DNA of 64,000 nucleotides, taken from contig NC_083368.1 of assembly GCF_030254825.1 (NCBI RefSeq), positions 9,078,001 through 9,142,000 on the forward strand, in the 5' to 3' direction. Both the position numbers and the translations under genes were made by a program. The stretch is from Meriones unguiculatus. Its lineage: Eukaryota; Chordata; Mammalia; Rodentia; Muridae. The notes beneath the pieces are model-generated. The model saw nothing but the letters and a program-made list of their open reading frames with translations. It searched no databases and was not told the origin of the DNA. Positions 59,398 through 64,000 of the stretch are shown piece after piece (position 1 is the first letter of the stretch; every line of letters begins with the position of its first letter).

Positions 59398-59763
59398 ATG
59401 TAGCCTTACTAGCTGTGACAGTTTGAATAAGAATGGTCACCACGGGCTCCTATATTTGAACGCTTAGTCATCAAGGAGTAGAACGCTTTAAAAAGATCAG
59501 GTTTAGGAGTTGGTACTTTTAGAGGAAGCGTGTCACTGTCAGTGAGATGTGAAGGCCTAGGCTCTCTCTCTATCTTGGTCTGTGGCTCATTATGTAGCTC
59601 TCAGCTACTGCTCCATCACACTGCTTATATGCCACCATGATTCCTGCTGTGATGATAAAGGATTAATCCTTTCAAACTGTAAGCAAGGGCTCTGCTTTGT
59701 GTTATATTAGAGTTGCCTTGGACATGGTATTTCTTTACAGCAAGAGAACAGGGACTACTAAGA
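59398..59763 (+). mobile_element. MaLR/ERVL-type solo LTR
   Basis: Starts GTGACAGTTTGAATAAGAAT, passes GAGGAAGCGTGTCACTGTCA and CATGATTCCTGCTGTGATGA, and ends in TTCTTTACAGCAAGAGAACA followed by GGGACTACTAAGACA. These are terminal features of a common rodent LTR. No internal region is attached. Confidence 0.7.
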
Positions 59764-59879
59764 CAGTAACCATCTCCTTCTTTTGAACCTCATAAAAAAA
59801 AAACTGAAAAATCAGTGGGGCTATCATGTAGTCTCACATCATGTCCTAATGTCAGCGTTGACCTCTGTCTCTTTTTGCT

Positions 59880-60046
59880 GTTGTTGTTGTTTTGTTTTGT
59901 TTTTTGAGACAAGGTTTCTCTGTGTAGCCTTGACAGTCCTGGACTAACTTTGTAGACAAACCTGGCCTCAAACCTACAGAGATACCCCTGCTTCTGCCTC
60001 CCAGAGTGCTGGGGTCACAGGCATGCACCACCACGCCCAGCTAATG
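59880..60046 (-). mobile_element. B1 SINE with (TTG)n/(TTTTG)n tail
   Basis: Antisense B1. The T/G-rich tail spans 59880-59905, then TTGAGACAAGGTTTCTCTGT, GACAAACCTGGCCTCAAACC, CTGCTTCTGCCTCCCAGAGT and the head CACCACCACGCCCAGC. Confidence 0.95.
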
Positions 60047-60112
60047 TTGACCTGTATAGTCCTCTAATGTGTATTTTCTCTTTGTTCCATATAAAGTCAT
60101 TTTGATTTTTTT

Positions 60113-60151
<39 letters not shown>
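60113..60151. repeat. (AAT)n microsatellite
   Basis: About thirteen uninterrupted AAT units. Confidence 0.95.
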
Positions 60152-60316
60152 GTGTAACTGCTTATTGCAGTTACATTTCATTTATGAGTTATTAGATTTG
60201 TCACTTTAAGATAATTATTTTATGCGTGTGTCTCTTAATTCCTTCATCCTGAAAGCTGGGTTACCTACTTCATATAATCTCTATTTTTCTTTTATATTAT
60301 TACATTTTCATTCATT

Positions 60317-60318
<2 letters not shown>

Positions 60319-60358
<40 letters not shown>

Positions 60359-60482
60359 CAGCCAGAGGATACATGAGTCAGTTTTTTTTTTTTTCCCTCT
60401 TCCATGTAGGTTCTGGGGATAAAGCAAGAATTGTCAGGCTTGAAGGCAGGTGCATTCACACACTGAGCCATCTCCTGAGCCC
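60319..60482 (-). mobile_element. B3-type SINE with (GT)n tail
   Basis: (GT)19 at 60319-60356 is the tail. The antisense body shows CTTCCATGTAGGTTCTGGGG, CAGGCTTGAAGGCAGGTGCA and the head ACTGAGCCATCTCCTGAGCC. A T12 run at 60380-60391 interrupts it. Confidence 0.8.
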
Positions 60483-60885
60483 TCATATTCTATCTTTAGA
60501 GAGATCAATGGGGATAAAACAGACCTGCTACTGTGGTAAACGCCTGGTGCTGGCTAATAGGATTATCAACATGATCTTTATTACAACCATGATCAGTGGT
60601 TTAACTCAGGCTTCCAGAACAACCAACCTTTTTAACTTTATATGACATTAATGTTATTTTCCTTCATGTGACTAGTTTTCTTTGCATATAATTTGTATGC
60701 AACTTCAAAAGTGAAACTGTGACATTTCTGTCCCATGCTTGCTCACATTTGGTTCTCTGTAGTCTTCAAGATCTATTCAGTTGTGCAAAGCATGAATCAA
60801 TTGTTCATGCCAACTAACAGGCTGTCAACAAATAGCCTTCTTTTCCCTCCTGACAACTGGGTGGCTTATCAGCATTTGTTTCTAA
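60483..60885. other. Unassigned DNA
   Basis: Nothing recognisable. Confidence 0.45.
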
Positions 60886-60889
60886 CAGT

Positions 60890-61150
60890 GCTGGGGGCTG
60901 GGGTGTCAATGTCAAGGTGCCAGTTTTAGTGAGACTCTAGTAAAAGATCCTAAGATAGAAGCAGACTGCCACATTCTCACTGTATCATCACATGGCAGAT
61001 ACCGGGCAGGAGAGCTGTCTGATATCTTAAAGACTCTAATCTCATGAAAAAAAATCACCTCTTAATACCCTACCTCCTATAGCTACTATGTCTGAGATTA
61101 GGTTTTCATGCATGGATTTGGAGAGACATGTTCAGTAGAGCATTTCATAA
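60890..61150 (-). mobile_element. Ancient MLT1-like MaLR LTR fragment
   Basis: The antisense block order (GGCTGGGGTGTCAATGTCAA, a CATTCTCACTGTATCATCAC segment, CTCATGAAAAAAAATCACCT, and a closing TTTTCATGCATGGATTTGG) fits the reverse of an MLT1-type LTR. It is strongly decayed. Confidence 0.5.
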
Positions 61151-63000
61151 AAACATTTCTAAATAAACCACCCTCAAATTTACTCTAATCCTTCCTCAGT
61201 TGTGAACTCTATCACTGTTTTAGTAAATTCTCCTAACATCTTCAGACATCCCAACATACGTGCCAAGTAGGGTTTTCAATGTCATATTACCCTTTTATGT
61301 CCATGAACATTGCTTTATATCAATTACGATGCTAATCATGGTGTGTGTGTGTATGTGTGTGTTTTATTTGATTTATGCTTATCTATGAGCTTCTGGGAAA
61401 ACATGGTACTTGTTGCAGCTTACCTTTTTATTTCCAGGATTCAGTATTTTGCAAGATGTCACTGAGGGCCCATTAATGAGTACTCAAATAAGAGAAAAGA
61501 CAACACCAATTTTTTTTTCTTCATATTGTGATAGAGTTGGTGAGAGCAAATGAAATATAGAATATATTTAGCTGTACACAATAAATGAATGTTTTTGTGT
61601 ATATGTATATGATACTATATTATTTATATTATTGTATCATGACGCTAACAATCAGTTTTCAAAATGTTTTTATTAATAGTTACATATTTTATGTTTAGTT
61701 CTTGATCTAAAGTGCATTTCCTATCACAGCTGTCACTCAAAACTTATGAAAGCATGGCTGTAGAATACATAACTGAAAACTAACAAGCTGTCAACAAATA
61801 TGTCTTGTTTTCCCTGCTGTTACTATTTGCTTTGGCCTGTAGATTTGTTGGTAGGGCTCATAGCAGTGATACCACAACTATGTCTACATTCAAAACATTA
61901 CATTGCTAACACACAGGGTGTCTATCTCAATGTAATACCAGTCCAGTCAGTTGACATATGACTACTTTACTTTTGAATTTAATAATGTTTGTAATGTCAT
62001 AATAACATTTGCTGAATTCTCACTGGTGCCTAAATCAGCACTAATGTATTAGATAGACTATTTTATAAAAATAACACTGGAAACTTTGTACATTCATGTA
62101 TTCTATACACATTAATTTCATGCCTACTTTATGCAAGGATTGTGCTATAAAAATAAATTTGACAATTCTAATGTGCACTTATGCTTAAAAACTAAGAAAT
62201 TAATGCAAGAATTATCTGTCAAGTACTTATGTCCCAGAAACTTTAGTCTGGCATAAAAAATGCATGGATAGAAAATATATATATATAACCTTTAATTTTG
62301 AGATATGAACTTGAGTGCATGCATTAAAGAGGTGATTTCGTCCCAGAACAACTAGCAGGAGTATGCCAATCAGTTAGCAGGAAAAAAGGCAGCCCCCGAG
62401 TTATTTTTAAGGAAGTCACTGCTGCTGTAGAAGTGGACTTAAATGCCCTGGGAACTCTGGAAAGCAGTAAGAATTCACAGCATCTGAAAGAGACTAACTT
62501 TGGAGCGCTCGCTGTTCTGCCTGACTTGTGTGAAGAAGAGGCCAGGAGATGAAGGTTCTGTGTGTATCTGCATGTGACTACATAAGAAAGTGAAGACTGG
62601 ATAGACGTGTAGCCATGTCTTAGGTTTCATGCTGTCAGCTCAACTTCAAATAGCTCAAATGCCTTCAGATAGTTGAAACTGAAATGGAAATTAACCAAGT
62701 ATTTATTCTGCTTTTTCCTCTTACACCCTTTATTCTTAAATCATTAAATTATTTCCAAGTTGTTTCAAATTACTCTGTGTTGTACCGTCTTTGAAAGTCT
62801 AGAAATTAAAAGTGTAAGAATGTATGTTTTATACATTTACATAAAAATCAGCACAAATGAGATTAATAATGATATTTCTCCCAATGTTCTGTTAAGGGAA
62901 CTGACCTGGCTTTTCCTAATAAGCTCGGTGGTATAAAAGCAAAGCCAGTCATCAGAGCAGAGCACAGCGGATGAGCAATGCCAATGTGTTCTCGGAGCAT
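61151..63000. other. Unassigned DNA
   Basis: Mostly AT-rich, with a TG-rich run at 61340-61361 and a TA run at 62275-62286. A TATA-like TATAAAAG at 62931-62938 followed by GC-richer sequence is discussed as a finding. No gene is recognised. Confidence 0.45.
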
Positions 63001-63339
63001 TTTCTTTCTTTCTTTTTTGCGGGGAGAAAGCAGGGGTTCAGTTTTCACATTTTTATTGGAGGGCAAAAGGAAAGGGCGTTCTTCTATCAGCTAGAGTATT
63101 CACAGGTTCTTCAGCCATTCCATGCTTGAACCCTAAAGGTCCTGGGGGTGGCTGGGCAAACCAGGTATGTTCAGATCATCTCACATCGGCACTGGGTAGT
63201 TGTAGTATGTGGCCTAGTTGATCACGCCAGTTGACCATGAGCATAATGATAGTGAGGCCTCAGGTAGAGAAGGACATCACCAGCACAGGCTCCTTCGCCT
63301 GCCTAGGCATTCTTGAGGAAGGCGGAGATTCTCAGTATC
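63001..63339 (-). pseudogene. Ndufa3-ps: NDUFA3 processed pseudogene
   Basis: NDUFA3 is a small accessory subunit of mitochondrial complex I in the inner membrane. On the minus strand the N-terminal part reads FLKNA near 63304-63318, then EPVLVMSF near 63277-63300, and the C terminus reads PSHPQD and MEWLKNL near 63102-63170. The family's usual length is about 84 residues. The copy has a TAG in place of a Trp codon near 63304, a roughly 4-base insertion that shifts the frame near 63295, further stops near 63265 and 63190, and a lost ATG. The coding remnant spans about 63339-63100. The 3' UTR keeps AATAAA (complement of 63052-63057), and a tail of A-rich type lies at 63001-63017. Absence of introns plus the tail shows retroposition. 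No clear target-site duplication was found. It is dead. Confidence 0.85.
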
Positions 63340-63411
63340 AGCCTGTTAACACAAATGTTAACACTGAAAAGGCAAGCATACGCTGCTATTGTTGTGTGAA
63401 TAAACTTGGCC

Positions 63412-63444
63412 TTGAAGAATTCTTGAAGAATTCTTGAAGAATTC
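63412..63444. repeat. 11-bp perfect tandem repeat, three copies
   Basis: TTGAAGAATTC occurs three times head to tail without mismatch, 70 bases beyond the 5' end of the NDUFA3 pseudogene. Confidence 0.95.
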
Positions 63445-63694
63445 AGAAGGTCTTCACACTTTGACAGCTTCTCATGCTTGTTACAAAAATTGCTTCTACT
63501 TATATAAGAAGCATCTCTTAAAAACAGACAAATATTATGTTTGTGTGATATTAAATGGTTAACCCTAAGTCTTTATTACATCACAAATGAGCACCTTTTA
63601 ATGTAGCATTTATTATTTTTGCTAATTTTATAATTTTTTCTTTATGCTTATACAGTAAGAAATCTCACGACCATTTCAAACAGGTGTAATTCCT

Positions 63695-63880
63695 GTACCT
63701 TGCTCATATCCACCTCTTTATTTTTCTACCTCCCTGTCACCCTTAGGTCGTGTCTTCCTTCTTCTCATTTCCCCTTTGGCTTTCATGTCACATATGTTTA
63801 TCTACATCCACATGCACATATGTACATACATGAGTGTTTACACCTAAATCCCCCATATAAGAAAACCACATCTGTGCTAT
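63695..63880 (-). mobile_element. Possible old L1 fragment
   Basis: TACCTCCCTGTCACCCTTAG, TTCCCCTTTGGCTTTCATGT, a CACATATGTACATACATGAG run and CCCATATAAGAAAACCACAT follow the order seen between ORF2 and the 3' UTR of older rodent L1s in antisense. Decay is heavy and no ORF2 codons are legible. Confidence 0.4.
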
Positions 63881-64000
63881 TTTACCCTCTTCCCTATTAC
63901 CCTGTCTTCTTTCCTGAAACTCACTTTACCTTACATCATCAGGCTGTTAGCTACTGAGTTAGAATATGAAAGCCATATATCTTGGTTTTAAAATGTTTAT

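Noticed and set aside
63412..63444. Heat-shock element array in the 11-bp tandem
   Set aside because: GAA and TTC cores occur, but their spacing is not the GAAnnTTC of a heat-shock element.
1..64000. CRISPR arrays, tRNA or rRNA genes, bacterial-type operons
   Set aside because: No spaced palindromic repeats, cloverleaf genes other than SINE heads, or dense coding were seen. The DNA is mammalian in every respect.

Overview
The window looks like gene-poor (intergenic or intronic) DNA from a muroid rodent. The evidence is the repeat complement: B1, B2, B3, B4 and ID-type SINEs, many LINE-1 (L1) fragments ending in a purine-rich rodent 3' UTR, and MaLR-type LTRs. The 3' UTR of the younger L1 copies resembles cricetid (hamster, vole, deer mouse) L1 more than my recollection of Mus or Rattus L1; that placement is an inference. 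I found no intact protein-coding gene. Open frames of 60-190 codons are L1 ORF2 remnants, an endogenous retrovirus env remnant, low-complexity translations or chance frames.

Layout. 0-12 kb: single-copy DNA with old L1 3' ends on both strands, MaLR-like LTRs and a small retroposed ERV LTR fragment (2249-2422) inside an L1 3' UTR. 12-16 kb: mostly unassigned, with a tiny inverted L1 insertion at 12.5 kb. 16.2-24.2 kb: a stack of L1s: a minus-strand ORF2 body carrying two nested L1s, then a B1, then an L1 with an inverted 5' half (21248-23565) and a further L1 3' end. 24-32 kb: mostly single-copy with SINEs and a GGAA/GGGA microsatellite. 32-38.5 kb: another inverted L1, an old 2.3 kb minus-strand L1 and a plus-strand L1. 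38.5-43 kb: SINEs and low-repeat DNA. 43.27-46.21 kb: a compound insertion. 46-53 kb: B1, L1, B2 and B3 copies in single-copy DNA. 53-64 kb: B2, old L1, a polypyrimidine tract, ID and B4 SINEs, another inverted L1, MaLR LTRs and an NDUFA3 processed pseudogene (63.0-63.34 kb).

The most notable locus is 43266-46209. A 15-bp perfect target-site duplication brackets one minus-strand unit made of a 5'-truncated L1 (185 open ORF2 codons plus 3' UTR), then about 1.3 kb of betaretrovirus-like env, then a U3-R LTR piece ending eight bases after AATAAA, then about 41 A. This is the structure expected when an L1 transcript reads past its own poly(A) signal into downstream ERV sequence and is retroposed as one molecule (3' transduction). 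An ERV transcript carrying an embedded L1 would give the same product. A second LTR fragment at 2249-2422 ends at the same poly(A) position and has its own 15-bp duplication.

I saw no CRISPR array, tRNA, rRNA or operon structure. Family names for old LTR and SINE copies come from reading the sequence, not from a library search; boundaries are good to about 5-30 bases unless a target-site duplication is given.
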